Positions 1 to 9,272 are shown, counted from the first letter of the stretch. The stretch is DNA of 64,000 nt from Mesorhizobium prunaredense (GCF_900156895.1 NZ_FTPD01000006.1:124001-188000), one strand, 5' to 3'. The notes: generated by a model from the letters alone, not told the origin. Program-made: numbers and translations.

Positions 1-990
1 GTAGAGTTCGATCGCCTTCATGATTTTGGCGTGCGCCATGGTGCCGATCGCCATTTGCAGCAGGAAGCGGTCGTTGCCGAATATCCTGTGCTGGGCAACG
101 ATCTTTTCGGCCACCTGTTCTGGGTTGCCGACGAACAGCGCGCCGTTCGGGCCGCGCGACTGGTCGAAATGTGCTCTCGACGTCGGACCCCAGCCGCGCT
201 CGCGGCCGATGCGGTTCATCACCTCGGCCTGCGGCCCATAAAAATCATTGGCCGCCTGGTCGGTGGTCTCGGCAATGAAGCCGTGCACGTTGAGGCTGGT
301 GGCCAGATCAGCCGGATCGTTGCCGGCCCGTTTGGCCGCCTCCCTGTAAATATCGAACAGCGGCGAGAACCGCGCCGGCTCGCCGCCGATGATGGCCAGC
401 GCCAGCGGCAGGCCGAGCGCGCCGGCCCGCGCGGCGGATTGCGGCGTGCCGCCAATCGCGATCCAGATCGGCAATCTGTCCTGGAACGGGCGGGGATAGA
501 CGCCGCGATCATTGATCGGAGCGCGCAGCCTGCCCGACCAGGTCACTTTGACATGATCGCGGACGGCAAGCAGCAGATCGAGCTTTTCGGCAAAGAGCTC
601 GTCATAGTCTTCGAGATTGTAGCCGAACAGCGGAAAGGATTCGATGAACGAGCCGCGCCCGGCCATGATCTCGGCCCGGCCGCTGGATAGAAGGTCGAGT
701 GTCGCAAACTGCTGGAAGACACGAACCGGATCGTCGGAGGATAGCACGGTGACCGCGCTGGTCAGCTTTATGCGCCGGGTGCGTTCGGCCGCCGCGGCCA
801 GGGCCACGACCGGCGCTGAAGCCGCATAATCGGGACGGTGATGCTCGCCCAAGCCAAACACGTCGAGGCCGACCTGTTCGGCCAGCTCGATCTCTTCGAT
901 CAGGTTGCGCAGCCGCTCATGCGCACCGATGGCGCCTGGGCCTGGTTCCGGGCTGACGTCGGCGAAGGTGTAGAGACCGAGTTCCATCAT
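1..990 (-). CDS. LLM-class flavin-dependent oxidoreductase (luciferase-like), 3' end outside window
   Basis: The reverse strand is open for 330 codons from ATG 990 to the window edge, where the gene is cut off. The protein begins [17 protein letters not shown] and contains [11 protein letters not shown] followed by [30 protein letters not shown] and [11 protein letters not shown]. This is the layout of bacterial luciferase-like monooxygenases that use reduced FMN or F420. An AGGA lies about 6 nt before the start. The second Met could also be the start. Substrate is unknown. The gene stands alone, with no flavin reductase beside it. Confidence 0.9.
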   Translation of the reverse strand, partial: MMELGLYTFADVSPEPGPGAIGAHERLRNLIEEIELAEQVGLDVFGLGEHHRPDYAASAPVVALAAAAERTRRIKLTSAVTVLSSDDPVRVFQQFATLDLLSSGRAEIMAGRGSFIESFPLFGYNLEDYDELFAEKLDLLLAVRDHVKVTWSGRLRAPINDRGVYPRPFQDRLPIWIAIGGTPQSAARAGALGLPLALAIIGGEPARFSPLFDIYREAAKRAGNDPADLATSLNVHGFIAETTDQAANDFYGPQAEVMNRIGRERGWGPTSRAHFDQSRGPNGALFVGNPEQVAEKIVAQHRIFGNDRFLLQMAIGTMAHAKIMKAIELY

Positions 991-1226
991 CTGTCATCCT
1001 GGTGCTTTTGTTCTGGTGTTTTGTTTTTCGCGCTACAGGTAGCGACCAGTCCGCCGCGCCGCCAGAGGGTCGGATGGTGAACAGTGCATGTCCGTTTCAG
1101 CCGAATTCAGCCGAAAAGGCGTCTCCCGACTGCAACAGCTCAGAATTTCATGGCTGGCATACCGTTTTGGCGCTTGAACTCTGGGTTTTCACGCGTATGT
1201 AAGCCTCGCAAATTGACTCCAGGGAA

Positions 1227-1661
1227 GTGGACTTGGCTATCTATAGGGAAAAAGACGTTTTCGAGCGGCGCAATGCCGCAAACGAGGCAAAGAAGGCGCT
1301 TCTCGAGCGCTTCAAGGCAAAGCCGGCAGCGGACGATCCAGCGGTGCTGGCACGACAGGCCGAGCGCAAGGCGATCCTCGAAGCCCGTGCGATACGCGAG
1401 GCCGAAAAGGCCAGGCTGAAGCAGGAAAAGCTGGCGCGCGAAGCGGCCGAAAAGGCCGAGCGCGAAGCTGCTGCCGAAGCGGCGCGTATCGCTGCGGAAG
1501 AAGCGGCGCAGGCGGAAGCGAAGATCCGGGAAGCCGAAGAGAACGAGCGCATCGCTCGTTTGCTTGCCGACGAGGCCGAGCGCAAAGCCAAGCGCGACGC
1601 GCGCTATGCGGCGCGCAAGCAGCGCACCGGCAGGACGCCTCCGGGCTTTTCCGCTCGCTAG
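1227..1661 (+). CDS. DUF6481-type Ala/Glu/Lys-rich coiled-coil protein
   Basis: This is a 144-aa, highly charged protein starting at GTG 1227, with AGGGA 5 nt upstream. Residues 15-35 (RRNAANEAKKALLERFKAK) and the tail DARYAARKQRTGR match my memory of the DUF6481 family. The middle (residues 50-125) is almost pure A/E/K/R and should form one long helix or coiled coil. There is no signal peptide or membrane segment. Function is unknown. The antisense frames over this region are long only because of the biased composition. A strong hairpin follows the stop. Confidence 0.75.
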   Translation: MDLAIYREKDVFERRNAANEAKKALLERFKAKPAADDPAVLARQAERKAILEARAIREAEKARLKQEKLAREAAEKAEREAAAEAARIAAEEAAQAEAKIREAEENERIARLLADEAERKAKRDARYAARKQRTGRTPPGFSAR

Positions 1662-1691
1662 CGCTCCTACAGCGCGATTTCACGAATCAAA

Positions 1692-1719
1692 TTCAGGGCC
1701 GCCTTGCAGCGGCCCTGAA
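1692..1719 (+). terminator. hairpin downstream of the DUF6481 gene
   Basis: There is a perfect 11-bp stem (TTCAGGGCCGC / GCGGCCCTGAA) with a 6-nt loop, 30 nt after the stop codon. The following bases (GGCGTTTGTG) are only weakly T-rich. It lies between convergent genes, so it could serve both strands. Termination is inferred from structure and position. Confidence 0.6.
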
Positions 1720-1748
1720 GGCGTTTGTGCTGCTGCCTTGCTGCAAAA

Positions 1749-2063
1749 CTAGGTCGCGAGTTTCAATCCCGTGATGCCGCAGAAGATGAGTGCGATGCAG
1801 GCCAGCCTGATCGCGGTCGCAGGCTCACCGAGCAGCCAGATGCCAAGCAGCGCCGTGCCGACGGTGCCGATGCCGGTCCACACCGCGTAAGCCGTGCCGA
1901 CCGGCAGCGTCTTCAGCGCCAGTCCGAGCAAGGCGAGACTGACGGCCATCGAGGCAACCGTCAGGACGGTCGGAAGCGGCTTCGAAAAGCCGTCAGTGTA
2001 TTTGAGGCCGATCGCCCAGCCGATCTCGAACAGGCCAGCGAAGAAGAGAAGAATCCACGACAT
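1749..2063 (-). CDS. gdx: SMR-family guanidinium exporter Gdx (formerly SugE)
   Basis: This is a 104-aa protein with four hydrophobic helices, the standard size of small multidrug resistance proteins. It starts [20 protein letters not shown]; the conserved membrane Glu is in FEIGWA (about residue 13). The segment [19 protein letters not shown] is the signature of the SugE/Gdx subgroup, which exports guanidinium in exchange for protons. I chose ATG 2063 because the family begins there and GGAG lies 8 nt upstream; a longer frame reaches 2132 but runs through the riboswitch-like leader. The leader independently supports the guanidinium role. Confidence 0.92.
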   Translation of the reverse strand: MSWILLFFAGLFEIGWAIGLKYTDGFSKPLPTVLTVASMAVSLALLGLALKTLPVGTAYAVWTGIGTVGTALLGIWLLGEPATAIRLACIALIFCGITGLKLAT

Positions 2064-2083
2064 CGGAACGCTCCATTGGATTG

Positions 2084-2127
2084 CGGGTCGTCCCGGTCTT
2101 TTTCGGAAAGCGCAAAGTCGTATTCGC
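2084..2127 (-). promoter_or_regulatory. candidate guanidine-II (mini-ykkC) riboswitch in the gdx leader
   Basis: Read on the minus strand, the gdx leader holds two small hairpins, each with an ACGA loop. The start-proximal one (2095-2084) is CGGG-ACGA-CCCG. The distal one (2127-2112) has stem GCGAA/TTTGC, with one G-T pair and one mismatch next to its ACGA loop. The two loops are 26 nt apart. Paired stem-loops with ACGR loops define the guanidine-II class, which controls sugE/gdx genes in Proteobacteria. The proximal hairpin ends only a few bases before the GGAG of gdx, which fits translational control. The weak distal stem is the main doubt. Confidence 0.72.
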
Positions 2128-2252
2128 CGCATTGAATTAGAAATTTCGGGTGCCCAATCAACAGCAGCGCCGACGGCACTTCAGGACCAATCGCTGCATG
2201 TCGATGGTCCTGAAATGCAGTCGGTCATGACTTTGCGCCGAAACGCCGAGGC

Positions 2253-2378
2253 TTACTTGTCCTTGAGTTTGGTCGCCTTGACGGGCGGCGCTTTCAGGGT
2301 CGGGGCAGCGGCAGGTTTCTTCGCGTCCTTCTTCGGTTTGCGAGCTTCTTTGCCCGCCTTCATCGCACCTTTAGCCAT
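2253..2378 (-). CDS. small basic Lys-rich protein (41 aa), unrecognised function
   Basis: This short reading frame starts at ATG 2378 with a good GGAGG 9 nt upstream and encodes MAKGAMKAGKEARKPKKDAK followed by an Ala/Pro/Lys-rich tail ending KATKLKDK. A quarter or more of the residues are Lys. I recall similar MAKG...KEARKPKK small proteins in many alphaproteobacteria. It is probably cytosolic, and nucleic-acid binding would be a guess from charge only. The longer frame to 2966 is a shadow of the transglutaminase gene. Confidence 0.7.
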   Translation of the reverse strand: MAKGAMKAGKEARKPKKDAKKPAAAPTLKAPPVKATKLKDK

Positions 2379-2588
2379 GATTCGTTTCCTCCAATTTTGG
2401 CAAGCGAAATGAACCAAGAGAAACGCCCGACCGCAAGAGGCATAATCTGGCGCCGGCGCCAGCCGTTGGCTGTCAACCGTTTCTAATTCGCTCGTAAACC
2501 GCGCTGGTCCGTGCGATAATCTTTTTGCACTGCAGCACAAACCCGTGCCTTCGCCGGGTAATGATCCGGCAGGCCGGTCAGGACGACA

Positions 2589-3398
2589 ATGCGAATCCAC
2601 ATCGGCTGCGAGATGAGCTTCGACTTTCCGCAGGAAACGCCGCTGATCGCGATGCTCAACGTTCACTATTCCCGCGCGTCCGATCTCGAGCGGCCGGATT
2701 TCCTGACTTCGAACCCACCGGTGCCGATCGAGAGCTACCGCGACAGTTTCGGCAATTGGTGCAATCGTCTTGTCGCCCCGCCCGGACGCTTTACCGTCGG
2801 CACGGACGCGGTGATCCGCGATTCCGGAAGCTTCGAGATGGGTGATCTGATGGCGTGGCAGCACGAGGTGCGCGACCTGCCGTCCGACACGCTGCTGTTC
2901 CTGCTGCCGAGCCGCTATTGCGAGAGCGACGTGCTGGCGAACGAGGCGTGGCGGCTGTTCGGCCACTCACCGCTCGGGATTCCACGCGTGCAGGCGGTCT
3001 GCGATTTCGTCCACAACCACATCATCTTCAACTACGGCAACGCGCGGCCGACGCGCACGGCAGCAGAGGCCTATCGTGAGCAAAGCGGCGTCTGCCGCGA
3101 CTTTGCCCATCTCGCCGTCGCCTTCTGCCGCGCCTTGAACATCCCGACGCGCTATTGCACCGGCTACATCAGCGACATCGGCTTGCCGAAACCGTGGTCG
3201 GACATGGACTTCGCCGCCTGGATGGAGGTCTATCTCGGCGGTCGCTGGCATGCCTTCGATCCGCGCAACAATGCGCCGCGCATCGGCCGCATCCTGATCG
3301 CCTCCGGCCGCGACGCAGCCGATGTGCCGCTGACCCATATTTTCGGGCCGGGCACGCTGGCCGGTTTCAAGGTCTGGACTGATGAGATCATCGACTAG
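2589..3398 (+). CDS. transglutaminase-like cysteine protease family protein
   Basis: This is a 269-aa protein with an N-terminal beta domain (about residues 1-130) and a C-terminal transglutaminase core. The triad is visible: Cys in QSGVCRDFAHLAVAFCRAL, His in GGRWHAFDPRNN, and the Asp of FDPRNN. ARPTRTAAEAY precedes the Cys as in the bacterial family. There is no signal peptide. Members may act as proteases or amide-processing enzymes; the substrate cannot be told from sequence. It is a single gene on the + strand, with a palindromic repeat directly after its stop. Confidence 0.88.
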   Translation: MRIHIGCEMSFDFPQETPLIAMLNVHYSRASDLERPDFLTSNPPVPIESYRDSFGNWCNRLVAPPGRFTVGTDAVIRDSGSFEMGDLMAWQHEVRDLPSDTLLFLLPSRYCESDVLANEAWRLFGHSPLGIPRVQAVCDFVHNHIIFNYGNARPTRTAAEAYREQSGVCRDFAHLAVAFCRALNIPTRYCTGYISDIGLPKPWSDMDFAAWMEVYLGGRWHAFDPRNNAPRIGRILIASGRDAADVPLTHIFGPGTLAGFKVWTDEIID

Positions 3399-3500
3399 AG
3401 CAATTCCAGGAAAAGTGTGAAACGGTTTTCCGTCCGGAATTGCGCAAAAAACAAAAAGGTAGAGCGGTTCGGCGTTTCCGTGAAACGATCAACGCTCTAG
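3399..3500. repeat. double palindromic intergenic element
   Basis: Two nested inverted repeats follow the transglutaminase stop. CAATTCC (3401-3407) pairs with GGAATTG (3436-3442), and TAGAGCG (3460-3466) pairs with CGCTCTA (3493-3499). The layout resembles the palindromic elements scattered between genes in Mesorhizobium. It has no coding potential. It could act as a bidirectional transcription stop or an mRNA-stabilising fold. Confidence 0.6.
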
Positions 3501-3634
3501 GCCGTGTGGACAGTTACCGGAACCAAACCACAAGACCATAGCCGCGAGAGTGACAACGCGCGGTAATTGCGGGCGGGTTGCGACCCGGCGGAACTGCTTG
3601 AGTTTGGAGAAGCAGCACTCGACGAGATGACGCA
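3499..3634 (-). pseudogene. C-terminal scrap of an IS5-family transposase
   Basis: Minus-strand translation from 3634 gives RHLVECCFSKLKQFRRVATR and then TLAAMVLWFG. This is the C-terminal part of IS5-type DDE transposases (usual form VE..F.KLKQFRR.ATR). The reading frame is disturbed after VATR: one frame continues PQLPRVV and the other ARNYRAL, so there is a small indel. No upstream DDE region or terminal inverted repeat is visible, so it is a dead fragment about 45 codons long. It abuts the end of the palindromic element. Confidence 0.6.
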
Positions 3635-3742
3635 TAGAAGTGCCCTGACAAGTGGGACAGTTTCTAGTGGCGGCCTACTTAGATTAGCTTGCACTGTAGT
3701 GGCACTTGCTAAAGTCGAAAATGCGGTCAGACGTTCAAGAAC

Positions 3743-5329
3743 CTAAAAAGCGGCGGGCTTGCTTCGGATGGTTAAGGCCAAGAGCGCCTCCGAAAGCCGT
3801 TTCTTTGCCCGCTCGACCCCGTTCTCGTCGATTGCCTCAACATCGAGGAACAAGTCGAGGCCAGTCGCGTGCTCGCTGATGACCTGAGGGCGCTGGGCCA
3901 GTTCACCCAGGAGGCCCTCGACTTCGTAGGGGACAACCTCCCGGCTGATCCCCTTCATGGCAATCGGTGCTAACGGACGCGCCCGGACAAGGTCGCGGAC
4001 GAGCGCGTAAGTCTCATAGCTGAGGCAGATGCCGCCGGGCTCGGCAATCGACTGCAGACGGGCCGCCAAGTTTGCTTCGGCTCCGATGATCGTGTAGTCC
4101 ATCCGATCATCGGAACCGAAGTTCCCAACATTGCAATAGCCCGTGTTGATGCCCATGCGAGCTCGGAAGGGCCGTTCAACTCCGCGGTCACGCCACACCC
4201 TGTTCAACTGCTCCAGCCGACGCTGCATGTCGACAGCCATGCGCAAGCAGGCTCTCGCGTCTTCCTCGATGCCTTGCGTCTCCGGGTCTCCGAAGAACAC
4301 GAGAAGCGCGTCGCCGATGAACTTGTCGACGGTGGCGCCGTGTTTGAGCGCGATCGTCGACATCTCGGTGAAGTACTCGTTGAGGAGAACCGTCAGGTCC
4401 TCGGGCTGGAGCCGTTCCACGATCGCGGTGAAATCCTTGACGTCGGAGAAAAAGATCGTGAGCTTCTTGCGCTCGGTCGCGATGGTGACGTCCTTCTGGC
4501 CGCTGAAGATGCTTTTGTAAATTTGAGGCGAGAGGTATTTGGCGATCTTCAATGAAATCGCGGCCAGGAAGTCGTTTGCCTCGGAAAGCTCTTTATTGAT
4601 GCCCTGAACCAAGGCGGACTGCCGACGCTGCAGGAGAATGAACGTCAGGCCCGCCGCCGCCGCGAAGCCGAAATATAGGAGCAGATATTTGAAAGCGAGG
4701 ACGTTCGCAGCGATGGGCTGATTGACTGATATCTCCTGGATCCCTCGGACATCCCCGACTTTCCAGTCCGTCTTGGGGCTGTCCGGGTGTGAGTTATGGC
4801 AGGTCACGCAGACTTGTCCCATCACAACCGGGGCCGCGGCGCGGACGTGCCGGTCAAACAGCGAACCCGAGACTTCGATGATCGGCTCCCTCGGGTTGGC
4901 GCGCAAAGCAAAGATTGCATTCCGCTCGAATGTATCGAGCTGGTGGGGGTCGCGACCTTTGAAAGGTAGATCCGAGACAAACCGATATTTGACGGACCCG
5001 TCGTGAGCGCTGATGCGCTTGCCGAGTTCGATCGAGAGGGTTGCTGGAATAGGGATTGCGCCTGGCACATCCCGGTAGTTATGCGTCGCGGTCACGGCGT
5101 CGTCTGCTTGCAGCACGCGTCCCACGACTTCGCTGCCGTAGAATCCGCGCATTTCGTCGATGATCCGGCTGATTTCGCTGGCTTGCGTGCGCAGCATCCG
5201 TTCCGATAGCTCTCGGAGATCGAGCCAGGCTGCGACGGGCAGACCTATAAGGCCGATGACCACTGCCGCCATCAGGAGCGGTCCCATGGTGCGCTGCTGA
5301 CGCGCAATCTGTTCACCCAGTCCAGCCAT
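3743..5329 (-). CDS. membrane class III adenylate/guanylate cyclase with a c-type-heme sensor domain (DUF3365-like)
   Basis: The protein has 528 aa. A TM helix at about residues 15-36 is followed by a periplasmic domain of about 175 residues, a second TM helix (about 211-233), and then the cyclase domain (about 277-470). The periplasmic part contains CVTCH at 174-178, a c-type heme attachment motif, within the context typical of Tll0287/DUF3365 sensors (AAPVVMG..CVTCHNSHPDSPKTDWKVGDVRG, with a short gap). The cyclase keeps both metal Asp residues (FFSDVKDFT and KFIGDALL), the base-contacting Lys, and the NLAAR catalytic Asn/Arg. It should therefore make cAMP or cGMP in response to redox, gas or ligand binding at the heme. 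It stands alone on the minus strand. Confidence 0.88.
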   Translation of the reverse strand: MAGLGEQIARQQRTMGPLLMAAVVIGLIGLPVAAWLDLRELSERMLRTQASEISRIIDEMRGFYGSEVVGRVLQADDAVTATHNYRDVPGAIPIPATLSIELGKRISAHDGSVKYRFVSDLPFKGRDPHQLDTFERNAIFALRANPREPIIEVSGSLFDRHVRAAAPVVMGQVCVTCHNSHPDSPKTDWKVGDVRGIQEISVNQPIAANVLAFKYLLLYFGFAAAAGLTFILLQRRQSALVQGINKELSEANDFLAAISLKIAKYLSPQIYKSIFSGQKDVTIATERKKLTIFFSDVKDFTAIVERLQPEDLTVLLNEYFTEMSTIALKHGATVDKFIGDALLVFFGDPETQGIEEDARACLRMAVDMQRRLEQLNRVWRDRGVERPFRARMGINTGYCNVGNFGSDDRMDYTIIGAEANLAARLQSIAEPGGICLSYETYALVRDLVRARPLAPIAMKGISREVVPYEVEGLLGELAQRPQVISEHATGLDLFLDVEAIDENGVERAKKRLSEALLALTIRSKPAAF

Positions 5330-5961
5330 GGTGCAAACGCCCGGCAGTCATTAGTATCTGAATTATAGCTCATTCCCGGCAGGGTACTAGCGTCAGTCTT
5401 GGTTCGATGAAAACACGTCAGCCCTGCAACGACGCACCGATCTTGAGCGGTTGTTGCCAAGCGCCCACCCTCACAGCGGATTTCGCATTCTGGCGCTAGA
5501 CGGGCAGTGAATCAGTGAAGGGGAGTAGCGAAGTCGGTTGTGGCCCGGAATGCGCTCCGCGATAACCGCTCAGGGGTCAGAAGTTCACCTCTGGCAAGGT
5601 TGAGACTTCTGCGGCCGGGGAGCGCGTCGGGAAAGAAAGTGTCCCGCGAAGCGTATCCTTCGGCGCACGGGCAACTGTGGACAGTTCTCACGCTTGGGGA
5701 AGGAACGCTCAAAGCCAATGTCCGACTCACTAGGGCTTCGGCGTATCGCTTTGAACGACTGGACGGCTCGTGCGTTGTGCTGCGTGTGGAGCTTCGGCGC
5801 ATGGATCGATGGGCTCACAGCGCATTGAAACGAGGCGATACACCATGGCGGCGCATGGCGGGTCTCGAAAGTGATCTACGCGGCGCTCGCCGCACATACT
5901 ATGTGTCCAAACGGGCGCACCTCGCTCAAGCATTGCCGAACGGATTTTGGGAGGAATGAAG
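5330..5961. other. intergenic stretch without a supportable gene
   Basis: About 630 bp lie between the cyclase start and the GFA gene. Frames such as 5540-5959 (+) and 5512-5802 (-) are Arg/Ser-rich, have no recognisable motif, and mirror each other. I see no RNA gene. The stretch may be decayed sequence, which would fit the transposase scrap on the other side of the cyclase. Confidence 0.5.
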
Positions 5962-6366
5962 ATGAAGATCGACGGCGGGTGCCATTGCGGCGCTATCACC
6001 TACGAGGCGGAAGTCGATCCGGAAAAGACCAGTATTTGTCACTGCATCGATTGTCAGCAGCTGACCGGAACAGCGTTTCGGGTGACCGTGCCGGCGCAGG
6101 AGGAGCGCTACCGGATCACCAAGGGCACGCCGAAAATCTACATCAAGATCGCATCGAGCGGCGCCAGGCGCGCCCAGGCCTTTTGCGGCGAGTGCGGTTC
6201 GCACCTCTATGCCACGTCGGTTGGCGACGGGCCGAAAGTCTACGGCATCAGGGTCGGCACGGCGCGGCAGCGCGAACAACTGATCCCGAGAAAACAGATC
6301 TGGCACCGCTCGGCGCTGCCTTGGCTGCCGGAGTTCGAAGGCACAATGATCGTCGAGGAGCAATAG
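5962..6366 (+). CDS. GFA-family zinc protein (glutathione-dependent formaldehyde-activating enzyme-like)
   Basis: The protein of about 134 aa begins MKIDGGCHCGAITYEAEVDP. The CHCG, CHCIDCQ and CGECGSH cysteine clusters are the zinc ligands of the GFA/CENP-V fold. I chose ATG 5962 because GGGAGG sits 7 nt upstream; ATG 5956 and TTG 5947 are in frame but too close to that site. Members are often called formaldehyde-activating enzymes, but most have unproven activity. It converges with rmuC. Confidence 0.88.
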   Translation: MKIDGGCHCGAITYEAEVDPEKTSICHCIDCQQLTGTAFRVTVPAQEERYRITKGTPKIYIKIASSGARRAQAFCGECGSHLYATSVGDGPKVYGIRVGTARQREQLIPRKQIWHRSALPWLPEFEGTMIVEEQ

Positions 6367-6401
6367 CGCCGGATCCGGCCACCAAGCTTCGGCACGATGT
6401 C

Positions 6402-7676
6402 TCACTCGTCGCCTTCGACGACCCTAAGTCTCAGCTGACCGGTCTTGGAGTCGGCGACGCGCGCACCCGCTTCGGCCTTCGCGCCGCCCCCATATGTCGT
6501 CTCGGCCGATCCGGCGTCGCCCTCCGTCGGCTGCGCGCCGAACTCCAGCGCTTCGATCTTCTGGCCGCGCTTGGTCACCTTCGACGTCGAGACGAGTATA
6601 TCGTCGATATCCTTGGCCGACTGGCCGAAATGGCTCTGCAGCTTGCGCACCCGCTCGTCGAGGCGCGAGACATCCTCCATCAGCCGGATGACTTCGCCCT
6701 GGATCAAATGCGCCTGCTCGCGCATGCGGGCGTCCTTGAGGATCGCCTGGATGACCTGGATCGACAGCATCAGCAGCGAAGGCGAGACGATGACGATGCG
6801 GGCGCGGTGCGCCTTGTGGACAATCCCCTCGAAATTCTCGTGGATCTCGGCGAACACCGATTCCGACGGCACGAACATGAAGGCGGTGTCCTGCGTCTCG
6901 CCCTGGATCAGGTATTTTTCGGAAATATCGCGGACATGCACCTCGATATCGCGCCGAAACGCTTGTGCTGCGGCCTTCTGCAAATCGACGCCTTCGGCGG
7001 CACGGATGGCGTTCCAGGCTTCCAGCGGAAACTTGGCGTCGACGGCAAGCGCCGGCGCGCCGTTCGGCATCTTCACCAGGCAGTCGGGCCGGCTGCCGTT
7101 CGACAAGGTCGCCTGGAATTCGTAGGCGCCGTGCGGCAGCCCGTCGGCGACGATCGCCTCCATGCGCGACTGGCCGAAGGCGCCGCGCGTCTGCTTGTTG
7201 GAGAGGATCGCCTGAAGCTGAACGACCTGGCCGGCCAGCGACTGGATGTTGCCCTGCGCGATATCGATGACCGCCAGCCGCTCCTGCAGTTTGGCGAGGC
7301 TCTCATGCGTCGATTTCGTCTGCTCGGTCATGGTCTGGCCAAGACGGCCGGTCATCGCGTCGAGGCGTTGGCCGATCGACTGTGTGAGTTCGGCCTGCCG
7401 CGCCCCGAATACTTCGGCGATGGCGCCCATTCGGCCCTGCATTTCGGCCTGGCTTTGCAAGATGCCGGCCATCCGCGCCTCGGCGTCGCGGGCATGGTCG
7501 GCGGCTTCCGCGGCAGCTACCGCACGCGCCTTGGCCGACCGCCACAGCGCGACGACCAGCGCCACGAACAGGCCCAGGAACAGGATCGCGCCGAATGCCA
7601 GTGCGTGGCCGAGCGTGATCGTGGTGGCGCCGAGCCGAGCGATTGGTTCGGACAGGATAGTGGTCAGGTCGTTCAT
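6402..7676 (-). CDS. rmuC: DNA recombination protein RmuC
   Basis: The 424-aa product has an N-terminal TM helix (HALAFGAILFLGLFVALVVAL), then a coiled coil rich in Ala/Glu/Gln, then the RmuC nuclease-like domain. That domain shows GAFGQSRMEAIVADGLPHG, PDCLVKMPNG, LAVDAKFPLEAW, and FMFVPSESVFAEIHENF. RmuC limits inversions and gross rearrangements at repeats. I placed the start at ATG 7676 (MNDLTTIL); ATG 7688 is equally possible and neither has a clear ribosome site. The gene is divergent from def. Confidence 0.92.
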   Translation of the reverse strand: MNDLTTILSEPIARLGATTITLGHALAFGAILFLGLFVALVVALWRSAKARAVAAAEAADHARDAEARMAGILQSQAEMQGRMGAIAEVFGARQAELTQSIGQRLDAMTGRLGQTMTEQTKSTHESLAKLQERLAVIDIAQGNIQSLAGQVVQLQAILSNKQTRGAFGQSRMEAIVADGLPHGAYEFQATLSNGSRPDCLVKMPNGAPALAVDAKFPLEAWNAIRAAEGVDLQKAAAQAFRRDIEVHVRDISEKYLIQGETQDTAFMFVPSESVFAEIHENFEGIVHKAHRARIVIVSPSLLMLSIQVIQAILKDARMREQAHLIQGEVIRLMEDVSRLDERVRKLQSHFGQSAKDIDDILVSTSKVTKRGQKIEALEFGAQPTEGDAGSAETTYGGGAKAEAGARVADSKTGQLRLRVVEGDE

Positions 7677-7781
7677 GTGGGACAGCATAGATGATTCGGC
7701 CTGACGGCACAGATCAAAACGTGAACGGCGCTTCAATTGCCCCGGTTGACGCTTTCCGTGCGACGTCTTAGGTGAGACGCC

Positions 7782-8327
7782 ATGTCGATCAAGCCTCTCA
7801 TCATTCTTCCCGATCCCGTCCTGCGCCAGGTTTCAAAACCGATCGAGCGCGTCGACGGCGCCTTGCGCAAACTCGCCGACGACATGCTGGAGACCATGTA
7901 CGATGCGCCGGGCATCGGCCTGGCGGCGATCCAGGTCGGCGAACCGTTGCGCATGCTGGTGATCGACCTCGCCAAGGAAGACGAGACGCCGGCGCCGCAT
8001 GTCTTCATCAATCCCGAGGTCCTCGACAGCGCCGATCAGCGCTCGGTCTACGAGGAGGGTTGCCTGTCGATCCCGGATTACTATGCCGAGGTCGAGCGCC
8101 CCGCCGCCGTACGGGTGAAATATCTAGATCGCGACGGCAAGCTGCAGGAGATCGAGGCCGAAGGGCTGATGGCGACCTGCCTGCAGCATGAGATCGACCA
8201 TCTCAACGGCGTTCTGTTCATCGACCACATCTCGAAGCTGAAGCGCGACATGGTGGTGAAGAAGTTCAAGAAGCTCGCCAGGGACAAACCATCAGGCAGC
8301 AAGGCGCCGGGCAAGTTGGTGGGATAG
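7782..8327 (+). CDS. def: peptide deformylase
   Basis: The 181-aa protein carries all three deformylase motifs: [17 protein letters not shown] and QHEIDHLNG. The Cys and the two His residues bind the active-site metal (Fe or Zn). It removes the formyl group from nascent polypeptides in the cytosol. fmt follows after 9 nt, and the two functions (adding and removing formyl) are commonly co-transcribed. Confidence 0.97.
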   Translation: MSIKPLIILPDPVLRQVSKPIERVDGALRKLADDMLETMYDAPGIGLAAIQVGEPLRMLVIDLAKEDETPAPHVFINPEVLDSADQRSVYEEGCLSIPDYYAEVERPAAVRVKYLDRDGKLQEIEAEGLMATCLQHEIDHLNGVLFIDHISKLKRDMVVKKFKKLARDKPSGSKAPGKLVG

Positions 8328-8336
8328 GGCTCAAAA

Positions 8337-9272
8337 ATGCCCCTGCGCGTCATCTTCATGGGTACGCCCGAATTCTCGGTGCCGACGCTGCGGGCGATCG
8401 CGGAAGCCGGGCATGAGATTGAAACCGTCTATACCCAGCCGCCGCGCGCCGCCGGTCGCCGCGGGCTGGAACTGACGCCGTCGCCGGTGCAGCGCGAGGC
8501 CGAGCGGCTGGGCCTCGAGGTACGGACGCCGGTGTCGCTGAAAAGCGAGGCCGAGCAGCAGGCGTTCCGCGCCTTGCGGGCCGATGTCGCCGTGGTCGTC
8601 GCCTATGGATTGCTGTTGCCTAAACCAATTCTCGAGGCGCCGCGGCTCGGCTGCCTCAATGGTCACGCGTCGCTGTTGCCGCGCTGGCGCGGCGCCGCCC
8701 CTATCCAGCGCGCCATCATGGCCGGCGATACCGAGACAGGCATGATGGCGATGCGGATGGAAGAGGGCCTGGACACCGGCCCGGTGGCGATGGTTGAAAA
8801 ATGCGTCATCGGCCCCGATATGACGGCGGGCGAACTGCATGATCGGCTGATGCACATTGGCGCCGCGCTGATGGCGGAAGCGCTGGCTCGGCTGAAACGG
8901 GATGCCCTGACTTTTACCGCACAGGCGACGGAGGGGGTGACCTACGCCAAAAAGATCGATAAAGCGGAGACGCGCGTGGACTGGACGCGGCCTGCTGTCG
9001 AAGTCCACAATCATATTCGCGGCCTGTCGCCCTTTCCCGGCGCATGGTGCGAGATCGAAATTGGCGGCCGCCTGGAGCGGCTGAAACTGCTTCGCTCGAC
9101 GCTTTCGCAAGGTGCCGGCGAGCCGGGAGGAATTCTCGACGACCGGCTGACGGTCGCCTGCGGGTCAGGCGCGATCAGGTTGGTCGAAGTTCAACGTGCG
9201 GGCGGAAGGCCCATTGCCGCGCAGGAGTTTCTGCGCGGGGCCAAGCTCGAAAAAGGAATGAAATTCTCATGA
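8337..9272 (+). CDS. fmt: methionyl-tRNA formyltransferase
   Basis: The protein has 311 aa, the usual length. The N-terminal Rossmann-like domain begins with [14 protein letters not shown], and the catalytic segment [20 protein letters not shown] carries the Asn/His pair. The C-terminal domain (about 205-311) binds tRNA. It formylates Met-tRNAi with 10-formyl-THF. It is the second gene of the def-fmt-GNAT-truA run, and its stop overlaps the next ATG. Confidence 0.97.
   Translation: MPLRVIFMGTPEFSVPTLRAIAEAGHEIETVYTQPPRAAGRRGLELTPSPVQREAERLGLEVRTPVSLKSEAEQQAFRALRADVAVVVAYGLLLPKPILEAPRLGCLNGHASLLPRWRGAAPIQRAIMAGDTETGMMAMRMEEGLDTGPVAMVEKCVIGPDMTAGELHDRLMHIGAALMAEALARLKRDALTFTAQATEGVTYAKKIDKAETRVDWTRPAVEVHNHIRGLSPFPGAWCEIEIGGRLERLKLLRSTLSQGAGEPGGILDDRLTVACGSGAIRLVEVQRAGGRPIAAQEFLRGAKLEKGMKFS

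Noticed and set aside
5540..5959. 139-codon + frame before the GFA gene
   Set aside because: It has no ribosome site, no motif and Arg-rich random composition.
5871..7694. 607-codon + frame across the GFA and rmuC genes
   Set aside because: It runs out of frame with GFA and antisense to RmuC; the sequence is low-complexity Arg/Asp/Leu.
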